A stretch of DNA of 44,668 nt from NCBI GenBank assembly GCA_002452745.1, contig DKFC01000036.1, forward strand, positions 2,013 to 46,680, written 5' to 3'. The position numbers and the translations under genes were made by a program. Below the pieces are notes generated by a model. The model was not told the origin of the DNA. It made no database searches and was given only the letters and a program-made list of their open reading frames with translations. Below are positions 23,767 to 32,371 of the stretch, one piece after another; the first letter of the stretch is position 1; each line of letters starts with the position of its first letter. Source of the stretch: Firmicutes bacterium UBA6806. Lineage in GTDB: Bacteria; Bacillota; Clostridia; Peptostreptococcales; Acidaminobacteraceae.

Positions 23767-25479
23767 CTAATCCTCGAAACCCTTGTTATTCCTAACTATT
23801 TCACAAACTACCTCAACATGCATTGTCCCTGGAAACATATCCACAGGCTGAATCCCACTCACTTTATACCCTGAGCCAGTCAGCTTGTTCAAATCTCTTG
23901 CCAATGTCACCGGATTACATGAAATATAGACGATCTTATTTGGCTTAAGCACTTTCAGCGCCTCTAAAAAGGCATCATCGCTGCCGCTTCTAGGCGGGTC
24001 CATGAACACAACATCCAGATGTTCCTTTTCCCTTGCAACGCCGAGTAAAAACTCACCTGCATCACCATGATTGAAGCGCACATTGTCGATGTGGTTTCTC
24101 TTGGCATTTGCAATTGCATCTCTCACCGCATCACGGTTCAGCTCAACACCAGTCACATGTTGAACTGATTGGCTCACGATAAGCGAAATCGTACCAATTC
24201 CACTATAGGCATCTAAGACAATTTCATCACCCTTTAGTTTAGCCATCTTAATCGCCTCGCCGTAGAGAACTTCTGTCTGAACCGAGTTGATCTGATAAAA
24301 CGACTTGGCGGAAATTCTAAAAATCGTATCACAGAGCGTATCTTCTATATAGCCCTTACCGTAGAGCACTGTCTCACGATCCCCCAATACCATGCTTGTG
24401 CGTCTATTGTTGAGGTTTTGAACAATTGTTGTAATCTCTGGATGACGTTCGATCAGTTTCTTGACAAAGTGATTTCTCGCTGGAAATATTGGACTGCCAA
24501 CCACTAGCACAACCATAACCTCGCCGCTCTTATGGCCTGTCCTTATGAGAACATGCCTTAAAAAGCCTCTCTCCGAATCTTCATCATACGGCTTCATCTT
24601 AAACGAGGGCATCATTTCCCGAATTGAATTGATAATCTGATTTGCCCGTTCATCCTGTATCTTACAGTTATTAATGGAAATCACTCGATGAGATTCCTCT
24701 TCATAAATACCTGAGACAATTTTCCCGCGAGTATCAGCAGAAAAAGAAGCATGCACCTTGTTCCGATAGTGATCGGGATTTTTCATTCCAATAATTGGAG
24801 AGACCTTTCCAAACTGTCCCAGCAACTTAACAACAGTATTTTGCTTATATTCAAGCTGGCCTTTATAAGATAAGTGCTGAAGCTGACAACCGCCACATGA
24901 ATCTGAAACATCGCAAAGAGGGGCGATCCTCTTTGGAGACGTCTTAATCATCTCGACGATTTTAACTGACGGTTTTCTCCCCCGTCTAATAATTTCAAAT
25001 TTTGCAACTTCATCAATCAATAAATTGGGGACAGAGTAGCTGTCTTTTCCATTTTTCACAATTCCCTTTCCCTCGTAATCCATCTCATAACACTTGGTCA
25101 CAAAATGAGTTTCCAACGATTTTTGATCTTTATTTAACTGAGGACGCCGACTGGCATCGGATCTTTTGCGACTATAAGCAGACACTTTTGAGCTACCTTT
25201 TGAACTGTCCTTTGAGCTACCCTTTGAAGTATTTTTGGAACTTCCCTTTGGGCTACCCATTGAAGCATCTCTTGAACTCCCTTTCAAGCTACCCTTTGAA
25301 GCATCTCTTGGACTTCCCTTTGGACTACCCTTTGAAGCATCTCTTGAACTCCCTTTTGAGGATTTTGATTTGTATACAGGCTTTTCGTTTTCCTCTGATT
25401 TAAAACGGCTTTCACCTGTTTTTGTTCCTGTATTGCGCTTGCTCTTTGGACGACTTGCTGCTGTGTTTCCCTTTTTCAT
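23767..25479 (-). CDS. rlmD: 23S rRNA (uracil-5-)-methyltransferase RlmD/RumA family
   Basis: A 570-residue SAM-dependent methyltransferase of 23S rRNA uridine. A [4Fe-4S] cluster motif CDVSDSCGGC spans Cys189, Cys195 and Cys198, next to a TRAM-like domain (YEGKGIVKNG). The SAM motif is VLDAYSGIGT, then MDPPRSG, and the catalytic Cys lies in YISCNPVTLARD. Unusual is the first 120 residues: lysine-rich, with about twelve SKGS/DASKGS/SPKGS repeats at 41-97 that look disordered. The 3' end is the likely target of the tandem elements, and its final residues (VVCEIVRNNKGFED) do not match the displaced tail VVKLQRQNP. Confidence 0.93.
   Translation of the reverse strand: MKKGNTAASRPKSKRNTGTKTGESRFKSEENEKPVYKSKSSKGSSRDASKGSPKGSPRDASKGSLKGSSRDASMGSPKGSSKNTSKGSSKDSSKGSSKVSAYSRKRSDASRRPQLNKDQKSLETHFVTKCYEMDYEGKGIVKNGKDSYSVPNLLIDEVAKFEIIRRGRKPSVKIVEMIKTSPKRIAPLCDVSDSCGGCQLQHLSYKGQLEYKQNTVVKLLGQFGKVSPIIGMKNPDHYRNKVHASFSADTRGKIVSGIYEEESHRVISINNCKIQDERANQIINSIREMMPSFKMKPYDEDSERGFLRHVLIRTGHKSGEVMVVLVVGSPIFPARNHFVKKLIERHPEITTIVQNLNNRRTSMVLGDRETVLYGKGYIEDTLCDTIFRISAKSFYQINSVQTEVLYGEAIKMAKLKGDEIVLDAYSGIGTISLIVSQSVQHVTGVELNRDAVRDAIANAKRNHIDNVRFNHGDAGEFLLGVAREKEHLDVVFMDPPRSGSDDAFLEALKVLKPNKIVYISCNPVTLARDLNKLTGSGYKVSGIQPVDMFPGTMHVEVVCEIVRNNKGFED
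23812..23826. other. Right attachment site of element 2 inside rlmD
   Basis: CTCAACATGCATTGT encodes TMHVE of RlmD on the minus strand and matches CTCCACATGCATTGT at 10246-10260 in 14 of 15 positions. The rlmD codons after it (VVCEIVRNNKGFED) would then be a replacement tail brought by the element. Confidence 0.5.
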
Positions 25480-25559
25480 ATATTCACACCTGCTTTAACA
25501 TAAATTAACCCGAATTATCTAAAAACCCAATAACCCGGGAGTTTGAACTTCATTATTTT

Positions 25560-25618
25560 CAACCATCAGATATGTGACTTATCCCTCTAACAAGGCTGAC
25601 TTGCATATCTGATGGTTG
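25560..25618. promoter_or_regulatory. Long hairpin between the small membrane protein gene and rlmD
   Basis: Perfect 15-bp arms CAACCATCAGATATG (25560-25574) and CATATCTGATGGTTG (25604-25618) around a 29-base loop. No T-run follows on the minus strand beyond AAAATAATG, so it is not a standard terminator. It lies 80 bp upstream of rlmD and 35 bp after the small membrane protein gene. Confidence 0.5.
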
Positions 25619-25652
25619 CTCTAAATAGTATATTCTATTGTCGAGCGTTTTA

Positions 25653-25823
25653 CTATTCATTTTTTATGTGACTCTTCTTGACAATCGAAAGCAACAGCAG
25701 ACACATCACAACGATTACCACCGCAAATACAATATCTGACATGTGATCCCTTACGAAAAAATACGCATATCTAAGATCCAACGACTCTTGTTCATAGCCT
25801 CTTTGCAAAATCGCCCTTAACAT
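25653..25823 (-). CDS. Small single-pass membrane protein
   Basis: A 56-residue protein starting MLRAILQRGYEQESLDLRYA with one transmembrane helix (IVFAVVIVVMCLLLLSIV) and a basic tail. AAGGAG lies about 10 bases before the ATG at 25823. A longer frame extends upstream into the intron and is artificial. The gene follows the 3' end of the group II intron by about 70 bp. Function unknown. Confidence 0.6.
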   Translation of the reverse strand: MLRAILQRGYEQESLDLRYAYFFVRDHMSDIVFAVVIVVMCLLLLSIVKKSHIKNE

Positions 25824-25895
25824 GTGCCAACACTCCTTCAAACTTTTCCTATATTTACCCGCTTTAACTCTCAGAAAACGCAAATTATCATATAG

Positions 25896-27712
25896 ATCGA
25901 GTAGGAGGCTAGCCATTAATTGACTAGCCGACCTCTCACACCACCGTGCGTACCGTTCGGTACACGGCGGTTCTCTAGTTTTCACATATTTTCAGATAAT
26001 AGTCAGTCATGGACATATATCCAAGTCTGGCTATTTCTTTGTTTGTAAGTACACTGTTCATCATTTTCGCTGACCGCCAAATTCCCTTACGACAATTCGC
26101 CAATTCCAGTGCTTTCCATTCAGGCAAACCGAATTTCTGAATCATTCGGTATCTCGTCTTGATTTTCTTCCATTGTTTCCAATATACTGCCCTAATCCTA
26201 CGGCGCAACCATTCATCCGTACCCCTTAGTAGTTGCTTCATGTCAGCAAGTGAAAAATAATTTACCCATCCTCGAATGAACTGCGTTAATTTCAGAGCCC
26301 TGTATTCATTTCCCCATCCGTTGCTTTTGGACGTCAGTTCTTTCAGTCTCACTTTCATTTTCGCTACCGACTTTGAGTGCACTCTCAGTTTACATTTTCC
26401 TTTGAATCTGTAGAAACTGTATCCAAGATATTTCACTTTGCTGATGTGCGCCACTTTGGTTTTCTCTCGGTTCACTTTAAGAAAAAGCTTTCCCTCGATA
26501 TATGGCATAATGTTCTCCAAGGTTCTGGTTGCACTCTTTCTGCTTTTGCAAAAAATCATGCAATCGTCCGCATAGCGCACAAATCTGTGCCCTCTGCGTT
26601 CAAGTTCCTTGTCCAGTTCATTCAGCATGATATTGCTAAGCAGTGGACTTAATGGTCCGCCCTGGGGCATTCCAACTTCTGTCTTTTCAAACATCCCATT
26701 GCTGATTACTCCTGCATTCAGATATTTGTGGATGAGAGATATGACTCTGCCATCCTTGATTATTCGTGACAGAACTTCAATGAGTTTGCTTTGACATACT
26801 GTATCAAAGAATTTCTCTAAATCCATATCTACCACATATACATAACCCTCATAGACAGGTGTAAGCACTTGTGTGATTGCCTGTTGAAACACTCGGTCAA
26901 CCACTGTTGGCACTCCCAGTTTCCGAAATTCGCCTTTTGTTTCTTTGGGTATTTCTACCCTTCGGACTGGGTTCGGTTTATACTTTCCCTCTTTTAACTT
27001 TTGGATCAGTTGCTCTTGGTTTTCTTTGAGAAACGTTAGAAGTTCATCCACGCTCATCCCATCAATGCCGCCTGCTCCTTTGTTTGATTTCACTTTCTTA
27101 TATGCCTTGTTCAGGTTTTTCGATTGTAAAATCTGCTCCATCAGTTTGTCCGTCTGAAAATCTGTGATGATGTCGTTGTTTTCAGCAATCTTAGGCTGGG
27201 CGGACACTTCTGCATTCTCTTTCTGTTCCGCAGATACCCTTTGCAGATAGTCCTCATTTTGAAGTTGTCTGTCCTTAAATCCATCATTAGTTACTTTCAT
27301 TTACTCACATCTCCTAGAGTTCAGTCCTTCCCTTCACGTTTGCAACCGCGTTGGTACTATGACCTCTGCTGACTTCTCATGGTAAATCTTGTTTCAAACA
27401 TAACCACAAATATTGTATTGTATTTAGCTATGTCCATGAGATCTCCCCAGGTAAGAACGCAATCTTCCTCTCCATCTATCTGCCACATCTACTATAGTTA
27501 ACTCCGAGTAGTTATTGGACTTTGACTTGTACTGCAGCCTTATCCTTATCTACAGCCTTATGTGATTTCTGTTCGTCAGACCAGAGATTTGCCTACACCT
27601 TCCTTCAGATTCCACCTCACGGTGGACACCCTTGGTGTTCAGCTATGTCTTTCCCACTACTTGGGCAGACTTGGGACTTTAACCCTTAAGATTGCGCCCA
27701 TGCTGGGCGCAC
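25896..27712 (-). mobile_element. Group IIC intron
   Basis: The RNA 5' end GTGCGCCCAGCATGGGCGC (from 27712 leftwards) and the 3' end with domain V (ACCGCCGTG...CACGGTGGT) and domain VI (GGTCGGCTAGTCAATTAATG, then CCTCCTACTCGAT, ending 25896) match the group IIC class typified by the Oceanobacillus iheyensis intron. The reverse transcriptase lies in domain IV. It is inserted 6 bases after a terminator stem (27719-27752), the site preference of this class. The region 27301-27712 is structured intron RNA and holds no gene. Confidence 0.88.
25975..27300 (-). CDS. ltrA: Group IIC intron reverse transcriptase/maturase, with internal deletion
   Basis: A 441-residue intron-encoded protein. Present: RT0/1 (KGAGGIDGMSVDEL, RRVEIPKE, RKLGVPTVVDRVFQQA), RT3 (VYVVDMDLEKFFDTV), MPQGGPLSPLLSNI, the catalytic VRYADDCMIF, GYSFYRF, and a domain X maturase region; no endonuclease domain, as usual in class C. 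Between LTPVYE and GYVYVVD about 30 residues that normally include the GFRPKR motif of RT block 2 are missing in frame (near nt 26848). Template handling is therefore probably impaired. Confidence 0.92.
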   Translation of the reverse strand: MKVTNDGFKDRQLQNEDYLQRVSAEQKENAEVSAQPKIAENNDIITDFQTDKLMEQILQSKNLNKAYKKVKSNKGAGGIDGMSVDELLTFLKENQEQLIQKLKEGKYKPNPVRRVEIPKETKGEFRKLGVPTVVDRVFQQAITQVLTPVYEGYVYVVDMDLEKFFDTVCQSKLIEVLSRIIKDGRVISLIHKYLNAGVISNGMFEKTEVGMPQGGPLSPLLSNIMLNELDKELERRGHRFVRYADDCMIFCKSRKSATRTLENIMPYIEGKLFLKVNREKTKVAHISKVKYLGYSFYRFKGKCKLRVHSKSVAKMKVRLKELTSKSNGWGNEYRALKLTQFIRGWVNYFSLADMKQLLRGTDEWLRRRIRAVYWKQWKKIKTRYRMIQKFGLPEWKALELANCRKGIWRSAKMMNSVLTNKEIARLGYMSMTDYYLKICEN

Positions 27713-27718
27713 AGCCAA

Positions 27719-27752
27719 AATCCCCGTCTACACAACCATGCAAACGGGGATT
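27719..27752 (-). terminator. Terminator of the liv operon
   Basis: A 9-bp stem AATCCCCGT / ACGGGGATT with a 16-base loop, followed on the minus strand by TTTTGG and then the intron. It stands 13 bp after the livF stop; the intron has separated it from downstream DNA. Confidence 0.75.
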
Positions 27753-27765
27753 GTAGGATCAATAT

Positions 27766-28479
27766 CTAATTGTTTTTCTTCTTTCCCAAGTAGGCTTCCT
27801 GAATTGCAGAATCCAAGATCAGTTTAGAACCTGGGCCGTTTTTGGAAATCTTTCCCTGCTCTAGAACATACCCATAATCAGCGATTGACAGTGCCTTATA
27901 AGCATTTTGTTCAACCAGCAAAATCGTCTTGTTCATCTTCTTAATATCTAAGATGATTTCGAAAATAGTATTCACAAGAAGCGGGGCCAGCCCCAGAGAC
28001 GGTTCATCCAGCAAGATGATATCGGGGTCGGACATAAGCCCTCTGCCCATTGCCAACATCTGCTGTTCCCCACCGCTGAGTGTGCCCGCCATCTGCTCTT
28101 TTCGCTCAAGTAACCTCGGGAACAACTCATAGACCTTTTGCAAATCCATTTTGATTTTATCCTTGTCATTTCTGAGATAAGCGCCCATCATGAGATTGTC
28201 CTTTACCGTTAGATTCGCAAAGATTAACCTTCCCTCTGGCACTTGTGAAATCCCCAGTTCAACGATTTTATTTACCTGTTTGGGAAGCCTTTTTCCCTTG
28301 AATTCAACCGTTCCCTGACTGCTCTTAACCACTGCGCAAATGGCATTTAACAGCGTGCTCTTGCCTGCACCATTCGACCCGATAATCGAGACAATCTGTC
28401 CCGCCTCCACATCTATATCCACACCTCTGAGAGCATGTATCCCACCGTAGTGAACATTTAAATCCCTTATCTTCAACAT
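27766..28479 (-). CDS. livF: Branched-chain amino acid ABC transporter ATPase LivF
   Basis: A 237-residue ABC ATPase. Walker A GSNGAGKST, signature LSGGEQQMLAMGRGL, Walker B IILLDEPSLGLAP and H-loop VEQNA are all visible. The S..GLAPL and 'EQGKI...G' features separate LivF from LivG. It energises import of leucine, isoleucine and valine at the cytoplasmic membrane with LivG. Last gene of the operon; its start overlaps livG by 7 bp. Confidence 0.93.
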   Translation of the reverse strand: MLKIRDLNVHYGGIHALRGVDIDVEAGQIVSIIGSNGAGKSTLLNAICAVVKSSQGTVEFKGKRLPKQVNKIVELGISQVPEGRLIFANLTVKDNLMMGAYLRNDKDKIKMDLQKVYELFPRLLERKEQMAGTLSGGEQQMLAMGRGLMSDPDIILLDEPSLGLAPLLVNTIFEIILDIKKMNKTILLVEQNAYKALSIADYGYVLEQGKISKNGPGSKLILDSAIQEAYLGKKKNN

Positions 28480-29246
28480 GCGGTTTCCCCCTCTCCCAAA
28501 TAGGCCTCTATCACCTTGGGGTTGGACTGAATCATCTCAGGGGCACCCGCAGCCAATTCTCTTCCAAAATTTAAAACCGTGATTTCATGACATAAATTCA
28601 TAATCAAATCCATATGATGTTCAATAATCAAAATCGTCAGGTTGAACTGATCTCTCACCGACTTAATCAATTCCAAAAGCTGTAGGGTCTCTTCTGGATT
28701 CATCCCTGCGGCAGGCTCATCCAAGAGCAGCAGCTTGGGTCTAAGCGCCAGCGCTCTTGCAATTTCAAGACGTCGTTGTAACCCATATGGAAGATTGGAG
28801 GCTATCGTATCCCGCCTGTCTTCAAGGCCTAAAATCGTCAAGAGTTCTTCGGCCTGTTCATGGAGACGTTTCTCACCCTCTCGATACTTCTTCGTCCTGA
28901 GAACGCTGTCCACAAGCGAATAATTCGTATTGAAATGACATGCCGTCAATATGTTGTCGTACGTGGTCAAGTTCTTAAACAATCGAATATTTTGAAATGT
29001 CCTCGTGATGCCAGCATCCGCTATTTTAAAAGTGGGTGACCGATCAATTCGCTTTCCTTCAAAGAAGATTTCACCCTCTGTAATGTTATAAATCCCTGTA
29101 ATCAAGTTGAAGATAGTGGTTTTACCTGCGCCATTTGGCCCAATCAAACCATAAATTTGATTTGCCTTTACTTGCAAATTGAAATTGCCAACGGCAGTGA
29201 GTCCGCCAAATTGCTTGGTCACGTTTTTAAGTTCGAGCAGATTCAT
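28473..29246 (-). CDS. livG: Branched-chain amino acid ABC transporter ATPase LivG
   Basis: A 257-residue ABC ATPase with Walker A GPNGAGKTT, the LivG-specific GITRTFQNIRLFKNLT, the degenerate signature LPYGLQRRLEIARAL, Walker B LLLLDEPAAGMNPEE and the C-terminal AYLGEG. It starts inside the end of livM (20 bp overlap) behind GGGAGGT. Partner of LivF. Confidence 0.93.
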   Translation of the reverse strand: MNLLELKNVTKQFGGLTAVGNFNLQVKANQIYGLIGPNGAGKTTIFNLITGIYNITEGEIFFEGKRIDRSPTFKIADAGITRTFQNIRLFKNLTTYDNILTACHFNTNYSLVDSVLRTKKYREGEKRLHEQAEELLTILGLEDRRDTIASNLPYGLQRRLEIARALALRPKLLLLDEPAAGMNPEETLQLLELIKSVRDQFNLTILIIEHHMDLIMNLCHEITVLNFGRELAAGAPEMIQSNPKVIEAYLGEGETAC

Positions 29247-30120
29247 TTATACCTCCCGTTTCAGGCTGTTTTTTACCCAGAAGTTTTCGAACCATGCTAA
29301 TCGGCCTAAACTCCTTGCCACCCATAAGTCCCTGTGGTCGTGTAATCATGATTAGTACCACTGTTGCCCCATAAAATACAAGTCGCCATTCCTTGACATT
29401 TCTCAGGAGTTCTGGAAGAGCTGTCAAGGCCACTGCCCCAATCACCGAACCGGTTACACTGCCAAGACCACCGAAGATGACAATAATCGTAAGTTCAGTT
29501 GACTTCACCATCTGGAACATCTTCGGCTGTAAAAATCCAATATAATGTGCCAGCAGTCCGCCAGAAATTCCTGCATAAATAGCGCTTATCCAAAGCGACT
29601 TGAGCTTGTACTTAAACACATCAATTCCAATAATATTAGATGCCATTTCTTCCTCTCTAATTGCCTTCATACTCCTACCGTGCTTTGAATTGACAATATT
29701 GATTAGCACCACAACCCCTATGATGTTGATGACGATAACATTCATCAGCGTCGTGTGATTGGCAATTCCAGGCCACCCCCTTGCACCTCCAAAATACTGC
29801 ACATTGTCCAGTATGAGCCTTATCGCCTCTCCAAACCCAAGCGTTGCAATAATAAAATAGTCGCCTTTCAGATTCAAAGTGAGCTTGCCAATTATCAAGC
29901 TGGCCACACCTGCTGTCAGTCCCCCAATAATAAGGGCTAGGTAGAAATTGAGTCCTAATGTCATCGTACAAAACGCCGTGGCATATGCACCAATCGCCAT
30001 AAATCCCGCATGGCCAAAAGAAAATAAACCTGTAAATCCTGTGAGCAGGGACAGTCCCAACACTGCCAAGAGGTTTATGCCCGACAGAATGAGTATCCCT
30101 TCTATATAATACCAGTCCAT
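29227..30120 (-). CDS. livM: Branched-chain amino acid ABC transporter permease LivM
   Basis: A 297-residue polytopic membrane protein with about eight to nine hydrophobic helices. Family features: LLTGFTGLFSFGHAGFMAIG near the N-terminus, the ATPase-coupling loop SKHGRSMKAIREEEMASNIIG, and FGGLGSVTGSVIGA. It forms the substrate path with LivH. It follows livH by 9 bp. Confidence 0.92.
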   Translation of the reverse strand: MDWYYIEGILILSGINLLAVLGLSLLTGFTGLFSFGHAGFMAIGAYATAFCTMTLGLNFYLALIIGGLTAGVASLIIGKLTLNLKGDYFIIATLGFGEAIRLILDNVQYFGGARGWPGIANHTTLMNVIVINIIGVVVLINIVNSKHGRSMKAIREEEMASNIIGIDVFKYKLKSLWISAIYAGISGGLLAHYIGFLQPKMFQMVKSTELTIIVIFGGLGSVTGSVIGAVALTALPELLRNVKEWRLVFYGATVVLIMITRPQGLMGGKEFRPISMVRKLLGKKQPETGGINESART

Positions 30121-30129
30121 CCTAACCCC

Positions 30130-31008
30130 CTAAGCCTTATCTTCACTTTGTTTGCCCATAATGCCCATAGGCCTCACCACCAAAATAAAAATCAAAAGTG
30201 CAAAAGCAATCAGATCCCTTAACTGAGACGAAAAATACCCTGCGGTCATGGTCTCGATGACCCCAAGCAGTATCGCTCCGAGAACAGCTCCCGAAAGACT
30301 GCCCAGTCCTCCAAATACTGCCGCTATAAATGCCTTTGTCGTAATAAATCCAATTTGAGGATAGACAGTGTACTTCATGCCAAATAAAATACCTGCAATT
30401 CCCGCCAAGCCACCGCCAAGTCCAAATACAATAAAGATAATGTGATCTGTATTCACTCCCATGAGTGAACTTGCCCTTAGACTATAAGCGGTTGCCTTAA
30501 TCGCCATTCCCACCTTGGTTCTTTCTATGATATAGAGCAGTATGGTCAGTGAAATTGCCGAGATGATAAACATCATTACATCAAGTCTTCCCAATGCCAG
30601 ATTGCCAATGATAAACGGCTCTTTGGCAAACACCTTTGGATAGGTTTTAAAATTAGGACCGATCGTTGCAATCACTAGATTTTCTAAAAAAATAGATGCC
30701 CCCATAGCAGATATGATGAAATAGAGGTAAGGTGCATTTCGCTTTCTCAGGGGATTGTAGGCAATTCTCTCTAGGAGAATGGCAATTGCAGCCGCTCCCA
30801 AGGTGGCGACCAAGATAGCCACGGGAAAGGGGAGCTGAGCCCCCGCCAGTGCAAAAAATCCCATATACGCCCCGAGCATGATAACACCACCATGGGCAAA
30901 ATTACTGAAATTCATAATGCTGTAAACCAGTGAATATCCCACTGCCATCAGCGCATAGACACTTCCTATCGAAATTCCGTTAATCAACTGTTGCAAAAAA
31001 GTTGTCAT
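30130..31008 (-). CDS. livH: Branched-chain amino acid ABC transporter permease LivH
   Basis: A 292-residue permease with eight or so transmembrane segments. Typical stretches: QLINGISIGSVYALMAVGYS, YSIMNFSNFAHGGVIMLGAY, TKVGMAIKATAYSLRASSLMG (coupling loop) and FGGLGSLSGAVLGAILLG. Second membrane subunit of the Liv importer, 11 bp after livK. Confidence 0.92.
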   Translation of the reverse strand: MTTFLQQLINGISIGSVYALMAVGYSLVYSIMNFSNFAHGGVIMLGAYMGFFALAGAQLPFPVAILVATLGAAAIAILLERIAYNPLRKRNAPYLYFIISAMGASIFLENLVIATIGPNFKTYPKVFAKEPFIIGNLALGRLDVMMFIISAISLTILLYIIERTKVGMAIKATAYSLRASSLMGVNTDHIIFIVFGLGGGLAGIAGILFGMKYTVYPQIGFITTKAFIAAVFGGLGSLSGAVLGAILLGVIETMTAGYFSSQLRDLIAFALLIFILVVRPMGIMGKQSEDKA

Positions 31009-31019
31009 AGCCTCACCTT

Positions 31020-32204
31020 CTACTTGAGTTCCACTGAGTACTTCATCTGGAAGACGTACTTATTATTGTCTATCTTCAACATAGCCGCTTCTTTTCCCTC
31101 TGGATTGTGCGTCTGAGCATTGATTTTAATTTTACCTGTAATCCCCAATACTTCTGCCGTTTCCATAGCCTCTTTTATCTTCACAGAATCTGCTTCTCCT
31201 GCTCTATTTACAGAATCTGCCAAGAGCATAAATGCATCATATGCCATATATCCATTTAACTCCACCGCTGAATTATACTTGTCGGCATAGGCCTTCTTAA
31301 ACACTTGAACATCTGGGTCTTCAAAATCTAGGTGGTTGACAACGTAGCTGCCCTGAACGGCATCTCCAGCCATTTCAAGGAGCTGTTCAGAAGTCCATCC
31401 GTCACCACCCATTAAAATTGCGTCAATTCCAAGCTCTCTTGCCTGTGTACTGCTCAGTGCCACTTCCTTGAAGAAATATGGCATAAAAATAACCTCTGGA
31501 TTTGTTTCCTTTATGGATGAGAGCTGTGGTCTAAAATCCACATCGCCAAATTTGAAGGCCTCTTTCGCCACCACTTCTCCACCGAGTTCCACAAATGTCT
31601 TTTCAAAGTACTCAGTCAAGCCTTGGGAGTATTCGTCTGCGACGTCATAGAGAATTGCCGCTTTCCTCAGTCCCAGCTTTTCATAGGCATATCCCGCAGC
31701 AACTGCCCCTTGATATGGATCAATAAAACAAACTCTGAAATTATAAGGCTTTACATTGCCTGCATCGTCCACTGTTACCTTCGGATTGGTTGCCACAGTG
31801 GCTATGTCTGGAACCCCTGCCTCTTCCAACACTTGGCTGATGGCAATTGCCTGTCCAGATGCATTTGGCCCAATAATTGCCACGACTTTGTCCTGTCCTA
31901 CAAGTCGCTTCACAGCATTTACGGCCTCAAGAGAATCCCCTTTTGTATCGTATCCGATGACCTCTATCTGCTTTCCTAACCAGCCACCCTTCTCATTTGC
32001 CTGTTCAACCAGCATCTTGACTGTGTTAAACTCGCAAGTGCCCCATACTGCCTGATCACCAGTCAAAGATCCAATCCAACCTATCTTGATTACATCGCCT
32101 CCATTAGAACCCGAAGCCTTTGTATCCGCTCCTCCAGAAGAACAGCCAGACAGTGCCCCCAGCAACAACATCATCACCATCATTATGACAAATGCTCTTT
32201 TCAC
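31020..32204 (-). CDS. livK: Branched-chain amino acid-binding lipoprotein (LivK/LivJ family)
   Basis: A 394-residue extracellular substrate-binding protein. Signal peptide with lipobox LSGC (Cys21), then a type I periplasmic-binding fold: IKIGWIGSLTGDQAVWG, VAIIGPNASGQAIAIS, VCFIDPYQGAVAAGYAY and FMPYFFKEVALSSTQAREL. The start is GTG at 32204 behind AAAGGGGGAT. First gene of the operon; presumably the most highly expressed. It might bind another amino acid, as the family is broad. Confidence 0.9.
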   Translation of the reverse strand: MKRAFVIMMVMMLLLGALSGCSSGGADTKASGSNGGDVIKIGWIGSLTGDQAVWGTCEFNTVKMLVEQANEKGGWLGKQIEVIGYDTKGDSLEAVNAVKRLVGQDKVVAIIGPNASGQAIAISQVLEEAGVPDIATVATNPKVTVDDAGNVKPYNFRVCFIDPYQGAVAAGYAYEKLGLRKAAILYDVADEYSQGLTEYFEKTFVELGGEVVAKEAFKFGDVDFRPQLSSIKETNPEVIFMPYFFKEVALSSTQARELGIDAILMGGDGWTSEQLLEMAGDAVQGSYVVNHLDFEDPDVQVFKKAYADKYNSAVELNGYMAYDAFMLLADSVNRAGEADSVKIKEAMETAEVLGITGKIKINAQTHNPEGKEAAMLKIDNNKYVFQMKYSVELK

Positions 32205-32309
32205 GTTTTTATCCCCCTTTTAATTCATTGAGAAACTGATTTTAAGTCTCTCATAGCGCTTTGATATTTTCAGTATATTCAGAAAATTCACTTTGCTTCA
32301 CTGGGACAC

Positions 32310-32336
32310 AAAAAGACACAGAAAAAAATCTGTGCC
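32310..32336 (-). terminator. Terminator of the two-component operon
   Basis: Minus strand: stem GGCACAG / CTGTGTC (one G-U) with an 8-base loop and TTTTT after it, about 35 bp past the response regulator stop. Confidence 0.65.
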
Positions 32337-32371
32337 TGAACTGTCACTCTCTAAAGTTTTAAATTAAGCCT

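Larger units (their letters stand above)
10246..23826. mobile_element. Element 2: compact phage-like integrative element without capsid genes
   Basis: Bounded by near-identical 15-bp repeats (10246-10260, 23812-23826), the right one inside the 3' end of rlmD. It contains a tyrosine integrase next to rlmD, a divergent repressor/Cro pair, short early genes, and one long minus-strand operon TerS - unknown - sigma-like - ArpU-like - TerL - portal - MuF - unknown - tape measure, then an excisionase-like gene. No major capsid, head-tail connector, tail tube, baseplate or lysis genes were recognised. It may be a decayed prophage or a satellite that borrows capsids. Confidence 0.7.

Noticed and set aside
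25182..25368. Short repeats that could suggest a CRISPR array
   Set aside because: The repeats are in-frame codons for SKGS-type residues within rlmD, without spacers of even length.
25824..25985. 110-codon version of the small membrane protein
   Set aside because: Its N-terminal half is translated from intron domain V/VI RNA; the ATG at 25823 has a proper ribosome binding site.
25975..27300. Reverse transcriptase as part of a diversity-generating retroelement or retron
   Set aside because: Clear group IIC intron RNA ends and domain V/VI surround it, and there is no template/variable repeat or msr-msd structure.
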